In this document: positions 7,849-16,227 of the stretch, one piece after another | How positions within the stretch are numbered: the first letter of the stretch is position 1 | How the letters are laid out: every line of letters starts with the position of its first letter | From: an uncultured Gammaproteobacteria bacterium | GTDB taxonomy: Bacteria > Pseudomonadota > Gammaproteobacteria > Arenicellales > CALHMG01 | DNA length: 32,910 bases | Direction: 5' to 3' | Assembly: GCA_938034705.1 (NCBI GenBank) | Contig: CALHMG010000379.1 | Span: forward strand, 1-32,910 | Program-made: the position numbers and the translations under genes | Notes under the pieces: model-generated | What the model saw: only the letters and a program-made list of their open reading frames with translations | The model's database searches: none | What the model was told of the DNA's origin: nothing

Positions 7849-7936
7849 AACGACACAGACCCGCACGCCATCTGAAACCAAAAGGCTGATCTGCGGGTGC
7901 CAGACTGAAACCAGACGACTAACCAAAGGTGAAGCA

Positions 7937-8152
7937 ATGACGGTAAACCCGCTCATGCGTATCGCGATCAGACTGACAGCTGCCAGCATTGTGGTGGCGG
8001 CATTTTTGCAGCTGTCGACCGGTCACACCGGACAACCGGATGCACAACCCGCCAGCCTCCCCGTGATTGAAAAAGCAACGGCTCCAGACAACGACCTGCA
8101 TGCTGCCGGCGAAAACGCCAGCGCCGTCAGGTCTGCGACCAGCGGGGCCTGA
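7937..8152 (+). CDS. Small exported or membrane-anchored hypothetical protein, 71 aa
   Basis: A 71-residue product with an N-terminal signal-like segment (MRIAIRLTAASIVVAAFLQL, about 7-26) and a polar, Ala/Pro/Asn-rich tail of about 45 residues that looks unstructured. The ATG has a good ribosome-binding site (AAGGTGA). It is 17 bases upstream of the O-antigen ligase-like gene on the same strand, so the two are almost certainly co-transcribed. I recognise no family. A role as a small accessory of the polymerase or secretion apparatus is only a guess from position. Confidence 0.55.
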   Translation: MTVNPLMRIAIRLTAASIVVAAFLQLSTGHTGQPDAQPASLPVIEKATAPDNDLHAAGENASAVRSATSGA

Positions 8153-8169
8153 GAAGGGCCGTCGATCTG

Positions 8170-9723
8170 ATGCGAGTTCTGCGACTGCGAAATGATGAAA
8201 GTGCCGGTCAGCGTACGCTGATCGTTGCGTTCGCCGTCGTCCTGAGTCTGCTCGCGAGTGTTGCGGTTGGCGTACTTGCGGGATCAGGCAGCTTCCTGCC
8301 TGCGGCGGTCATGGCTGTCGGCGGATTCGCAGTGGTTGCCGCATTCTCGCCATCGTGGGTCCTGTGGGGCATTTTCATTCTCGGCTTTGTGATCGCCGGA
8401 TTCACGCGACTGTACATACCCGAAGTCCAGCAGGTTCGGTGGCTGTTGCTTCCTGCAGCAACGGTGCTCGCGTTACACGCCCTGATTGTCGCCGCGCGCT
8501 CCGGCGGTATTCGACTGCCCGCCTTCGGCTGGTTCGCCATCGGTTTCGTGGTGGTGATGCTCGCGAGCACCGTGGTCAACAAGTCGATGAATTCAACCGC
8601 GCTTCTCGGCCTGAAAGGATATTTCCAGATGTGGGGCGTCATCGTCGCTCTCGCGCTGGTGCCTTACACACTGTCGACGATGCGCTGGCTTGGATGGGCT
8701 CTGCTCGGGGTTGCGGTCGTGCAACTGCCGTTCGTGCTGCATCAGTTTTTCGTTCTGGTCCCCGCTCGCGTCGGACTCCACGACTGGATCATTCCGGTCG
8801 ATGTTGTCGCTGGCACCTTCGGAGCGGAGAAAGGTGGCGGTGGCGAGAACTCAATGCTGACCGCGTTCCTGATCATTTTGATTTCAGGGTTTGCGGCGCT
8901 TTGGCGCCGGGGGGTTATTTCCGCTCCAATTTTTTTCACAGGGGTTGTGCTGTTTTTCTGGCCGATCGTTCTGACAGAGTCGAAGATATCGGTCTTCTAC
9001 ATGCTGACCGCCCTGTTCATTATCTCCTGGCGGGACATGTTCGAACGACCCAAACGGTTTGCGCTGACGATGGCAATCGGAGCCGTTGCCATGACGGTCC
9101 TGATCATGGGTCTGACCGCGCTCGCACCGAAGGAGAACAAGGTTCGTTCTCTCGGCGAACTGATCGCGTTTACGTGGAGCTACAACTTCGGCACCGACCG
9201 CAGCTTCTCGGGTGAACTCAGTCGCGCTGGTGCCTATCGATACTGGTTCGATCAGCACAGTGGCAAAGACATCTCCGCGGCCTTGCTTGGACATGGCGCC
9301 GGAATCGCTCGCTACGAGGACCCGGTCGCGCGAACCAACTCCGAGAACTTTGGCCTGCAGGCCGGACTCGGTATTGGTCGAACCGGTGCCACCGCCGTTC
9401 TGTGGGAAGCCGGGATCATCGGATTCCTGTTTGTTATCGCCATGTTCGCCAGCGCCATCTCGCTGGCGGGCAGGCTGGCGCGCAGCGCCACCGATCCTGT
9501 TCACGGCGCGTTTCTGCTGTCGAGCCAGGTGGCCGCGGCTGTGCTGCTCGTGAGCTTCTTCGACAAGGGATACTTCGCCTTTCAGGTGGGCTACCAGAGC
9601 ATGCTGGTTTTCGCCCTGGGTTACATCGCGTGGAGCGCGAGAGAAGCCGCCGAACGCAGACCCCTCGCCGGCGCAGGCACAAGAGATTCGGCTGCTGATC
9701 CTGCTGCAGCGGGGTTGCGGTAG
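8170..9723 (+). CDS. O-antigen ligase / Wzy-type polymerase-like membrane protein
   Basis: A 517-residue polytopic inner-membrane protein with at least ten hydrophobic segments. The large hydrophilic loop between late helices (about 320-412) contains SGELSRAGAYRYWFDQ, GHGAGIARYED and a WEAGIIGFL segment opening the next helix. This is the layout of the Wzy_C/O-antigen ligase superfamily, whose periplasmic loop binds the lipid-linked glycan. In this locus it most likely polymerises repeat units flipped by the adjacent Wzx-like protein. A GAGAAGGG sequence precedes the ATG. It is followed after 5 bases by the flippase gene. Ligase and polymerase cannot be separated from sequence alone; the co-occurrence with EpsF/EpsG favours polymerase. 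Confidence 0.82.
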   Translation: MRVLRLRNDESAGQRTLIVAFAVVLSLLASVAVGVLAGSGSFLPAAVMAVGGFAVVAAFSPSWVLWGIFILGFVIAGFTRLYIPEVQQVRWLLLPAATVLALHALIVAARSGGIRLPAFGWFAIGFVVVMLASTVVNKSMNSTALLGLKGYFQMWGVIVALALVPYTLSTMRWLGWALLGVAVVQLPFVLHQFFVLVPARVGLHDWIIPVDVVAGTFGAEKGGGGENSMLTAFLIILISGFAALWRRGVISAPIFFTGVVLFFWPIVLTESKISVFYMLTALFIISWRDMFERPKRFALTMAIGAVAMTVLIMGLTALAPKENKVRSLGELIAFTWSYNFGTDRSFSGELSRAGAYRYWFDQHSGKDISAALLGHGAGIARYEDPVARTNSENFGLQAGLGIGRTGATAVLWEAGIIGFLFVIAMFASAISLAGRLARSATDPVHGAFLLSSQVAAAVLLVSFFDKGYFAFQVGYQSMLVFALGYIAWSAREAAERRPLAGAGTRDSAADPAAAGLR

Positions 9724-9728
9724 CTGCC

Positions 9729-11303
9729 ATGACGAACGCGATGAAACGCCACTACGGTCCGGGGGCCATTGGCGCAAGCCTTAAACACTTTATGGTTGGC
9801 AAGGGCATGAAGGTCCTGTCGTCACTGGTGGTGCTGGTACTGCTCGCGCGACTGCTGCCGCGCGAAGAGTATGCGGTCTACATTTCGTTTCAGGCGATAG
9901 TGATGTTCGGCGGGCTGCTTGCATCAGCGGGGATCGAAACCGTTCTGCTGCGCTACATCCCTGAATTGCGATCCACCGGTCAGGATCGAATCGCGTATCG
10001 CATGTTGGCCATCGGCGTCGTGGTGCGTATCGCAGTGCTGCTGGTGCCGATCGCGGTCGTGCTGGCGCTTAAACCGGTAATCGGTGAATGGCTGAACATG
10101 CAACAGTGGACGTGGCTGCTGCCGCTGTACCTGCTCGCCGGTCTGATTCGACTCACCAGTCTGACGCTTTCCCAGGCGATGGAATCGCTGCTCTGGCAGC
10201 GCGAAGCCCAGTACAGTCTTGCCGCCGGCAACATCGCACGCATGCTGGGTCTGGTTGCCGCGTCTTTACTGGTTACCGTGGATCTGAAAACCGCCATCGT
10301 GATTGAACTCGGCGCTGAGATTCTGATCTTTGTTCTCCTTTGCACGGGCGCCTGGCTGAGATACCGAAAAGACAGCGATCGCCACAATGGCGACGACGGC
10401 TGGTGGCCGCAAAATCGCGCTCGCGTTGTGCGCTTCGGCGCCTGGAGCTGGATGGTGTCTCTTGGCGGGATGTTTTACGGCAGCGGCGCATTCAGACTCA
10501 TGGCAGCACGCTTTCTGCCAGCCGGCGAGCTCGCCACCTTTGGTTTTGCTGACAGCTTTACGAATCTCGCGCGGCGGCTTATGCCGGTGAGACTGTTGCT
10601 CGGACTTATTCGCCCGATATTCATGTCGCGTTATTCGGTGCACGGTGAGTTTTCCAAGCTGACCGAGCTTTCCAATCTGGTGTTCCGGGTAAACCTTCTG
10701 CTGTTCGCGATCCCCGTTGCTCTGCTGGTCGTGATTGGCCCTGACCTGGTCAGCTGGGTTACAGCCGGTAAATACCCTGACGCAGCCTGGCTGATAGCGG
10801 GTTTCCTTGTCGTGCTGTGCGTTGAGGGTCTTCGTATCCTGATGGAGCTCCTTGCTCAGGCCGTCGAACGCAATCAGATCACACTGGTGTCGAATCTGGT
10901 GCAGTCGGCCATGCTTATCAGCGCTCTTTTTCTGTTTCCTGTTCTCGGCGTCTGGGCGCTGATCGTCGCAGCCTTCGCCGGATCAAGTGTTTCGGTCATG
11001 CTCTCAATCTTTCTGCTGCGTCGACAGGGACATCACTTCGCAATAGAGACTGCAAACAATTTGCTGGTGGTGGCGTACACCGCCATCGCCATCGCCGCCG
11101 GGCTTTTCACCTCAAGGTTCTTTGCTGATGCGTCCCTCAGCGGCGTCCTGATCCCGGGCGCATTGACGCTGACCGTGTTCGCGATTCTGATCCGGGTCCG
11201 TATTCCGTTTGATACCGGAGACAGAGCGACGATGGCAAAACTCATCGCCAATCTGAAATCAAGGAAGACTTCGACCGTCGTCGGGGAGATATCTGAAGCA
11301 TGA
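9729..11303 (+). CDS. Wzx-type oligosaccharide flippase (MOP superfamily)
   Basis: A 524-residue membrane protein with about 12-14 hydrophobic helices arranged as in the polysaccharide transporter family. The N terminus (SLKHFMVGKGMKVLSSLVVLVLLARLLPREEYAVYIS) is typical of that family: a short amphipathic lead, a first helix, then LLPREEYAVY. It would flip undecaprenyl-linked repeat units from the cytoplasmic to the periplasmic face of the inner membrane for the preceding polymerase. The C terminus overlaps the start of the glycoside hydrolase gene by four bases (ATGA), so they are translationally coupled. Confidence 0.88.
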   Translation: MTNAMKRHYGPGAIGASLKHFMVGKGMKVLSSLVVLVLLARLLPREEYAVYISFQAIVMFGGLLASAGIETVLLRYIPELRSTGQDRIAYRMLAIGVVVRIAVLLVPIAVVLALKPVIGEWLNMQQWTWLLPLYLLAGLIRLTSLTLSQAMESLLWQREAQYSLAAGNIARMLGLVAASLLVTVDLKTAIVIELGAEILIFVLLCTGAWLRYRKDSDRHNGDDGWWPQNRARVVRFGAWSWMVSLGGMFYGSGAFRLMAARFLPAGELATFGFADSFTNLARRLMPVRLLLGLIRPIFMSRYSVHGEFSKLTELSNLVFRVNLLLFAIPVALLVVIGPDLVSWVTAGKYPDAAWLIAGFLVVLCVEGLRILMELLAQAVERNQITLVSNLVQSAMLISALFLFPVLGVWALIVAAFAGSSVSVMLSIFLLRRQGHHFAIETANNLLVVAYTAIAIAAGLFTSRFFADASLSGVLIPGALTLTVFAILIRVRIPFDTGDRATMAKLIANLKSRKTSTVVGEISEA

Positions 11304-12865
11304 AACGTTTCTTCGCCCTAACCCTCACGCTGGGTTTGCTGACGGCCAACGCGCCGGTGTCAGCCGCGAATACCTGGAAGGTACACAAAGCGAACAACCC
11401 GCGGGTGGTCATCGACGTCTCGAGGACGCTGCGCAGCGACTTCGACACCGCTGCAATGCTCGGCGTGAATCTGAACTACCTCGCTTTTCAGCGCCAGCTC
11501 TGGCAGAACGGGCAGGCAAAAGGCAACGTCGTGCCTTCTCTGCGCCAGTATCTCGCCGGAAGCCGCTATCGCTATCCCGGCGGCATGGCGTCCAACGGCT
11601 TCAACTGGCAGGGTTCACTCGGTCCGATTGCCCAGCGCCGCGACCACAAGGATGTCTACGGCAGCAAAGTGCAAAAGCCGCTGTTCGGGCTTCGGGAATA
11701 TCTTGATTTTGTCGAACAGGTCAACGGCGCGCACTGGTACGTGCTGAATCTGGTGGGGCTTGAGTCTGCCGATCCTTCTGCGGAATCCGATGTACTTGAA
11801 GTGGCGCAAAGCAACGGTGCGCTTGCGCAGAACCTGTTAGCCGATCGCCGCTATCGTGGCAACACGCGCTACTTCCAGCTTGGCAATGAACTCGACCGAA
11901 GCCGTTATGAGTGGCCCTATGAAAAATATGTCAGTCGATCTCGCGCCAGTATCGACACCATCACCAGACACGACCCGGATGCACGGTTTGTAGCGTTTCT
12001 GCGTGCGTTCAAATACCGCTACCGCAAAGACAAAAGCCGTGGCGAGAGCCAGCCGGCCGAGTACATCGCGGCGGTACTCAAGGGGCTTCCCGAAGTCCGC
12101 GACTACTCACTCATGCAGTACTACGACGGCAAGCGCCCGGACGGCAAGATCTGGACCGTCCCCTTCTGGGTCGGCAAGATCAATCAGAGCATCGGCATCT
12201 ACCGTCAGGTTCGAAATGGCGATTCGCCAAGCGTGTGGATTACTGAACACGCACGGCAGGCCAGCACCAACAAACCGGGCAGCGACAACAGCAGCCGGGT
12301 AACCAGCAATCAGTCAGCCGCCGTAAGCACCGGCGACTACCTGACGGCGATCTCCCAGATCCCGGAAGTAAAGGGAGCGTTCTGGCATGGTCTCAACGCC
12401 GGCCCCTGGCAGATGTTTGACGTCCGCGCCGAAAACGGCGATCTGGCACCAAGGCCTGTGTTCTGGGCACTCGCCACTCTGGGTGCCAGCAACTATCCGA
12501 ATCTCTTTGCCACCACAACATCGAGCCCCAACAACAGTCGCTACAAGGGCGGCTACGACATTCGAGCATCCGCGTTTGGCGATGGCGCAAACGAGCTGAC
12601 GATCTGGGCAATCAACCGAAGTTCAGGCGCTACCCCAACGACGTTCGACATCCAGGGTTGGGCCGGTCGCGCGGTGTCGATCACGCATCGATCAACGAGT
12701 ACCCGTCCGGGCGAAGATCCGGATACGGCGAATCTCGCGATCTCGATCGATCTTGAGCCGCCTGTCCAGGCCGGCGCGATCAATAAATCCGGTCAACTTC
12801 AAATCACGCTGCCTCCGGCATCGGTTTCATCCATCACCCTTGTCGCCGGCGGGAACAAAATATGA
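11300..12865 (+). CDS. Secreted clan GH-A glycoside hydrolase (arabinofuranosidase/xylosidase-like)
   Basis: A 521-residue protein with a cleavable signal peptide (about 1-23, ending in PVSAA), so periplasmic or extracellular. The catalytic (beta/alpha)8 barrel has SRYRYPGGMASNGFNW (88-103), resembling the RYPGG motif of family 51/39-like enzymes. LGNELDR follows, with Glu197 as candidate acid/base, and then VWITEHAR, with Glu316 as candidate nucleophile. The spacing of about 120 residues is normal for clan A. A C-terminal beta-sandwich domain (about 420-521) is also usual in arabinofuranosidases. It lies in the middle of the polysaccharide operon and overlaps both neighbours by four bases. 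It therefore probably trims, edits or releases the polymer made by this locus rather than digesting food. The exact family and substrate are not settled by eye. Confidence 0.72.
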   Translation: MKRFFALTLTLGLLTANAPVSAANTWKVHKANNPRVVIDVSRTLRSDFDTAAMLGVNLNYLAFQRQLWQNGQAKGNVVPSLRQYLAGSRYRYPGGMASNGFNWQGSLGPIAQRRDHKDVYGSKVQKPLFGLREYLDFVEQVNGAHWYVLNLVGLESADPSAESDVLEVAQSNGALAQNLLADRRYRGNTRYFQLGNELDRSRYEWPYEKYVSRSRASIDTITRHDPDARFVAFLRAFKYRYRKDKSRGESQPAEYIAAVLKGLPEVRDYSLMQYYDGKRPDGKIWTVPFWVGKINQSIGIYRQVRNGDSPSVWITEHARQASTNKPGSDNSSRVTSNQSAAVSTGDYLTAISQIPEVKGAFWHGLNAGPWQMFDVRAENGDLAPRPVFWALATLGASNYPNLFATTTSSPNNSRYKGGYDIRASAFGDGANELTIWAINRSSGATPTTFDIQGWAGRAVSITHRSTSTRPGEDPDTANLAISIDLEPPVQAGAINKSGQLQITLPPASVSSITLVAGGNKI

Positions 12866-13836
12866 CGGGCCCTGTTTTTATTGTTGGCATGAACGGATCG
12901 GGCACCACAATGCTGCTCGACTCACTGGGACGCCATCCGGAACTCTACGGTTTTACGCGAGAGACTCGCCTGATTCCGGATCTGTTGCGACGTGACTGGG
13001 GCGACCTTGGCGATGACGACAATTTTCGCAAGCTCTGGGAGACGGTTCGCAACATCCCCGCGTTCGGCGCAATGAATCACAACCAGCCATCGCCGCTGCC
13101 GGAAAACTGGCGTGAGTTCGAGCGTACGCCCGCCGCCGTCATCTCCGAAACGATCAGCTACTTTGCTCGCAACCATGACAAAGACTGCTGGATGGAAAAA
13201 ACACCTCAGCACGCCCAGCACGTGGCTCTGCTTGCGCAGGCCTGGCCTGATGCGCGCTTTATCCACATGATAAGAGACGGTCGTGACTGTGCCGCTTCGT
13301 TCAATCGACGCTGGAAGCGCACCCCTGAGCTGACGCTGTATCGGTGGAAACGCGTCGTCAGGCTGTGCCGGGGAGACGGACAGGCACTCGGACCCGGTCG
13401 TTATCTCGAAATCAAGTACGAGGATCTCACCGAAAACCCGGACTACTGGATGAAGCGCGCGTGTGAGTTTCTGAAAGTTGATTTCAACAAAGCCGTGCTG
13501 CAGTCCGAGCAGCCTCAGTCCGACCGTGAGGGTGAGATTGGCACCATCGTTGCCCGAACACCTCGCTGGCACACCGCTTTCAAGCCGTCGCAGCTTCGAC
13601 GACTCGAGCGCATTGCGGGCTCGCTACTGACCGAGCTCGGCTATTCGGTGACACACGAGCAACAGGAAAATGACCCCGATCGCCTGCAGCTCAAATGGTG
13701 GACGGCCAAAGACTATCTTCGTCAGTACACGAACGAAATCATCACCAAAATCCGCGGCGACAACAGAAAGTCATGGCAGACAATTCTGCGCCTGCCAATG
13801 ACGGCGATCTCCCAGGCTCGCCATCAGAGATTTTAG
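12862..13836 (+). CDS. Sulfotransferase (PAPS-dependent), first of three
   Basis: A 324-residue cytoplasmic sulfotransferase. The 5'-phosphosulfate loop is GMNGSGTTML (9-18) at the end of the first beta strand. The 3'-phosphate-binding region is HMIRDGRDCAASF (135-147), and KYEDLTENP (185-193) follows at the usual place. These fix the fold as P-loop PAPS sulfotransferase. It would move sulfate from PAPS to a hydroxyl of a sugar in the lipid-linked repeat unit. No signal peptide or membrane helix is seen. The start overlaps the hydrolase stop by four bases (ATGA). No PAPS-synthesis gene is in the window, so the donor must be made elsewhere. Confidence 0.88.
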   Translation: MTGPVFIVGMNGSGTTMLLDSLGRHPELYGFTRETRLIPDLLRRDWGDLGDDDNFRKLWETVRNIPAFGAMNHNQPSPLPENWREFERTPAAVISETISYFARNHDKDCWMEKTPQHAQHVALLAQAWPDARFIHMIRDGRDCAASFNRRWKRTPELTLYRWKRVVRLCRGDGQALGPGRYLEIKYEDLTENPDYWMKRACEFLKVDFNKAVLQSEQPQSDREGEIGTIVARTPRWHTAFKPSQLRRLERIAGSLLTELGYSVTHEQQENDPDRLQLKWWTAKDYLRQYTNEIITKIRGDNRKSWQTILRLPMTAISQARHQRF

Positions 13837-13847
13837 AGTAGCCAGAC

Positions 13848-14927
13848 GTGAATCAGATCCAGACCAAACCAGACCACAACGCGGCTGCAGCGGCATCGAG
13901 CGCACCGTCGATTCTTTATGTGACCGGTGCTTCGAGATCGGGTACGACGCTGATGAGTCGTATTCTGGGACAGCACTCGCGGGTGCACTCGTCAAACGAG
14001 CTGCATTATTTTGGTGATCTCTTTGACGCGGGCGACGAAACCTCGCTGGACCCCGCGGCAGCAACCAGCCTCTGCGCGCGTCTTCTCGCACGCGAGCGTG
14101 CCGGCGTCTGGCGCGGGCACCCTGAAGAAGGCGATCTTGTTCTGGCTCAGGAAGTCGTCAACAGTATCGATGGTGATCTGAACGGAGCCAGCCTTTTTAA
14201 CGCCACGATCGCCCGGCTTTTGAGTTCAGTTGACGCTGAGTATTTTTGCGAACACACGCCACGCAATATCTTTTACGCCGATTATCTTCTGGCCCGCAAT
14301 CCAAACGCTCGAATCATTCACATGATTCGCGACCCGAGGGCGGTACTCGCATCACAGAAGTATCGCTGGAAGCGACGATGGCTGGACAAGGTCAACATAC
14401 CCTTGCGCGAAACACTGCGCGTTCGACTCGGGTTTCATCCTTTCACCACCACCAAGCTCTGGCAAAAGGCAACGCACGCTGCAATAGCGCTTGAAGACAA
14501 TCCGCGAGTTCTGCTGGTGCAGTACGAACACCTCGTGAACGATCCCGAAACTGTCGTCAAAAAGATTGCCGAGTTTGCAGGTATCAATCACGAACCTGAA
14601 ATGACGCTGATTCAGAAAATGGGGTCGAGCCACAAGACGAGCAAACTTGACGAACAGGGCCTGACGACAGAGAGCGTCAGTCGCTGGCGCGACAGTTTGC
14701 GCATTGGCGAGATAGCAACTTGCGAGCGCGTCGCGCAACGACTGATGAAGCGTCTTGGCTACGAGGCAAGCGTCGCACCCGGAGAAGGCAAACTCGCGGG
14801 TCTCTGGCAGTCGCTGACCCTGCCACTGCACCTTGCGGGCGCAGCCGCAATCGATCCCAAAAGAGCGCTTGTCCATATCAGAGCGCTGATTCGTTCACGC
14901 ACCAGCGCACGAGCTTCAGGCTCCTGA
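13848..14927 (+). CDS. Sulfotransferase (PAPS-dependent), second of three
   Basis: A 359-residue sulfotransferase with a GTG start 11 bases after the previous gene. An Ala-rich lead of 20 residues is followed by LYVTGASRSGTTLMSRIL (23-40), containing the 5'-phosphosulfate loop, and HMIRDPRAVLASQKYRW (158-174), the 3'-phosphate site. VQYEHLVNDPE follows at the expected position. The middle region (SNELHYFGDLFDAGDE and the basic KYRWKRRWLDK) differs from the first copy, which implies another acceptor site. It is probably a cytoplasmic enzyme modifying a sugar of the same polymer. The two genes are tandem paralogs but not recent copies. Confidence 0.88.
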   Translation: MNQIQTKPDHNAAAAASSAPSILYVTGASRSGTTLMSRILGQHSRVHSSNELHYFGDLFDAGDETSLDPAAATSLCARLLARERAGVWRGHPEEGDLVLAQEVVNSIDGDLNGASLFNATIARLLSSVDAEYFCEHTPRNIFYADYLLARNPNARIIHMIRDPRAVLASQKYRWKRRWLDKVNIPLRETLRVRLGFHPFTTTKLWQKATHAAIALEDNPRVLLVQYEHLVNDPETVVKKIAEFAGINHEPEMTLIQKMGSSHKTSKLDEQGLTTESVSRWRDSLRIGEIATCERVAQRLMKRLGYEASVAPGEGKLAGLWQSLTLPLHLAGAAAIDPKRALVHIRALIRSRTSARASGS

Positions 14928-14970
14928 TCCACCAGATCTGCCGGATCTGCCCTTTAGAGAAGCTGTACCC

Positions 14971-16227
14971 ATGACGCGCCTTGTCTCACTTAATTCCTAT
15001 CACTATCGCCGTGGCGGAAGCGACGTCGTCTACTTTGAGCATGATGCGCTGTTCGCGGATCTGGGCTGGGACACGGCAATGTTCGCGATGCATCATCCGC
15101 TCAATGTCGAGTCGCGGTGGAGCGAGTACTTTGCGCAAGAGCTGGAATTCGGCTTCAGCTATAACGCACTGGACACACTCGTCAGAGCCGGACGCGTCAT
15201 CTATTCCATGGATGCGCGCCGACAGATGCAGCGACTCATCAGAGACTTCAAGCCAACGGTTGCCCACGCGCACTGCATCTACCATCACCTGTCTCCATCA
15301 GTTCTGAGCGCATTGAAAGACGCCGGCGTCCCGGTGGTTATGACAGCTCACGATCTGAAGCTTGCCTGTCCAGCCTACAAAATGCTGAACGACACGGGCA
15401 TCTGTGAAAAGTGTCGCGGTGGAAATGTTCTGCACGTTGCGGCAAACCGATGCATACGGGGTTCACTCGGCGCGAGCATGCTGGTGATGCTTGAATCAGC
15501 GGTGCACAAGTCGCTGGGGATGTACAGGAAAAACCTGGATCGTGTTGTTGTCCCCAGCCGGTTTTTTCAGAACAAGCTTGTTGAATGGGGGTGGTCTGAA
15601 GAACAGATCGCATACATTCCCAACTTCGTCGACATGGAACACCTCACGCCGCGTCCCGTTACCGGCAACTCGGTACTTTACTTTGGTCGTCTGGCGCCGG
15701 AAAAAGGTGTTGATACGCTGATGCACGCCGCGGCAACGGCCGGCGTTGCGCTGAATATCGCAGGCACCGGCCCCAGCGAAGATGAACTGAAGGCGCTCGC
15801 GTCGACCATCGACGGCGATATCACTTTTCTGGGACGGCTCGAAAAAGATGCGGTTGAGGCGGCGATCACTGCCAGTCGTGTTGTCGTCCTGCCGTCACGC
15901 TGGTATGAAAATGCGCCAATGAGCGTGCTCGAGAGCTACGGTCTTGGCCGAACCGTAATCGGCGCCAGAATCGGGGGCATTCCGGAACTTGTTCAGGAAG
16001 GTGAAACCGGATTTTTATTCGACGTCGATAACATAGACCAGTTGACCGATCTCCTGCGCAAGGTCGCCAGCATGCCTGACGCTGCACTGACACAGATGGG
16101 CCACCACGCCAGCGACTGGGTCCGTGAGCAATTCAGTCTGAATCGTTATCGGTCATCGATGCTTGAGCTCTACGGAGAACTTGGAGTCAGCACGAATCTG
16201 GAGGTGCCTCATGGTCGCACAGCTTGA
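14971..16227 (+). CDS. Family 4 glycosyltransferase with Cys-rich insert
   Basis: A 418-residue GT-B glycosyltransferase. The N-terminal acceptor domain opens with NSYHYRRGGSDVVYFEHDAL. An insert, CPAYKMLNDTGICEKCRGG followed by a later Cys, looks like the zinc-knuckle seen in a subgroup of family 4 enzymes. The C-terminal domain has VLYFGRLAPEKGVDTL, GTGPSEDELK and the catalytic E-x7-E pair Glu313/Glu321 within NAPMSVLESYGLG, then GGIPELVQEGETGFL. It would add a sugar, with retention, to the lipid-linked oligosaccharide in the cytoplasm. It lies between the second and third sulfotransferase genes in the same direction. A GAGAAG sequence precedes the ATG. The donor is unknown. Confidence 0.9.
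   Translation: MTRLVSLNSYHYRRGGSDVVYFEHDALFADLGWDTAMFAMHHPLNVESRWSEYFAQELEFGFSYNALDTLVRAGRVIYSMDARRQMQRLIRDFKPTVAHAHCIYHHLSPSVLSALKDAGVPVVMTAHDLKLACPAYKMLNDTGICEKCRGGNVLHVAANRCIRGSLGASMLVMLESAVHKSLGMYRKNLDRVVVPSRFFQNKLVEWGWSEEQIAYIPNFVDMEHLTPRPVTGNSVLYFGRLAPEKGVDTLMHAAATAGVALNIAGTGPSEDELKALASTIDGDITFLGRLEKDAVEAAITASRVVVLPSRWYENAPMSVLESYGLGRTVIGARIGGIPELVQEGETGFLFDVDNIDQLTDLLRKVASMPDAALTQMGHHASDWVREQFSLNRYRSSMLELYGELGVSTNLEVPHGRTA

Larger units (their letters stand above)
7494..7936. other. 443-base gene-free gap with several strong hairpins
   Basis: No convincing open frame. The 7530-7778 plus-strand frame is basic and proline-rich, starts at TTG and looks random. I see hairpins at 7537-7557, 7650-7670 and 7824-7848, and a 7-base inverted repeat (ACCCGCA/TGCGGGT) near 7860-7900. 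The leader ends with an AGGTG ribosome-binding site before the 7937 start. The density of structure suggests an RNA leader or a small RNA controlling the right-arm operon. Confidence 0.5.

Noticed and set aside
8884-9777. 297-residue minus-strand frame opposite the O-antigen ligase gene, and the 286-residue plus-strand frame at 8355-9215
   Set aside because: Both are shadows of the multi-pass membrane protein; their products are Arg/Gly-rich and featureless.
16163-16210. Upstream start for the third sulfotransferase
   Set aside because: The ATG at 16211 has a near-perfect GGAGGT site; the extra 16 residues overlap the glycosyltransferase gene and look like its shadow.
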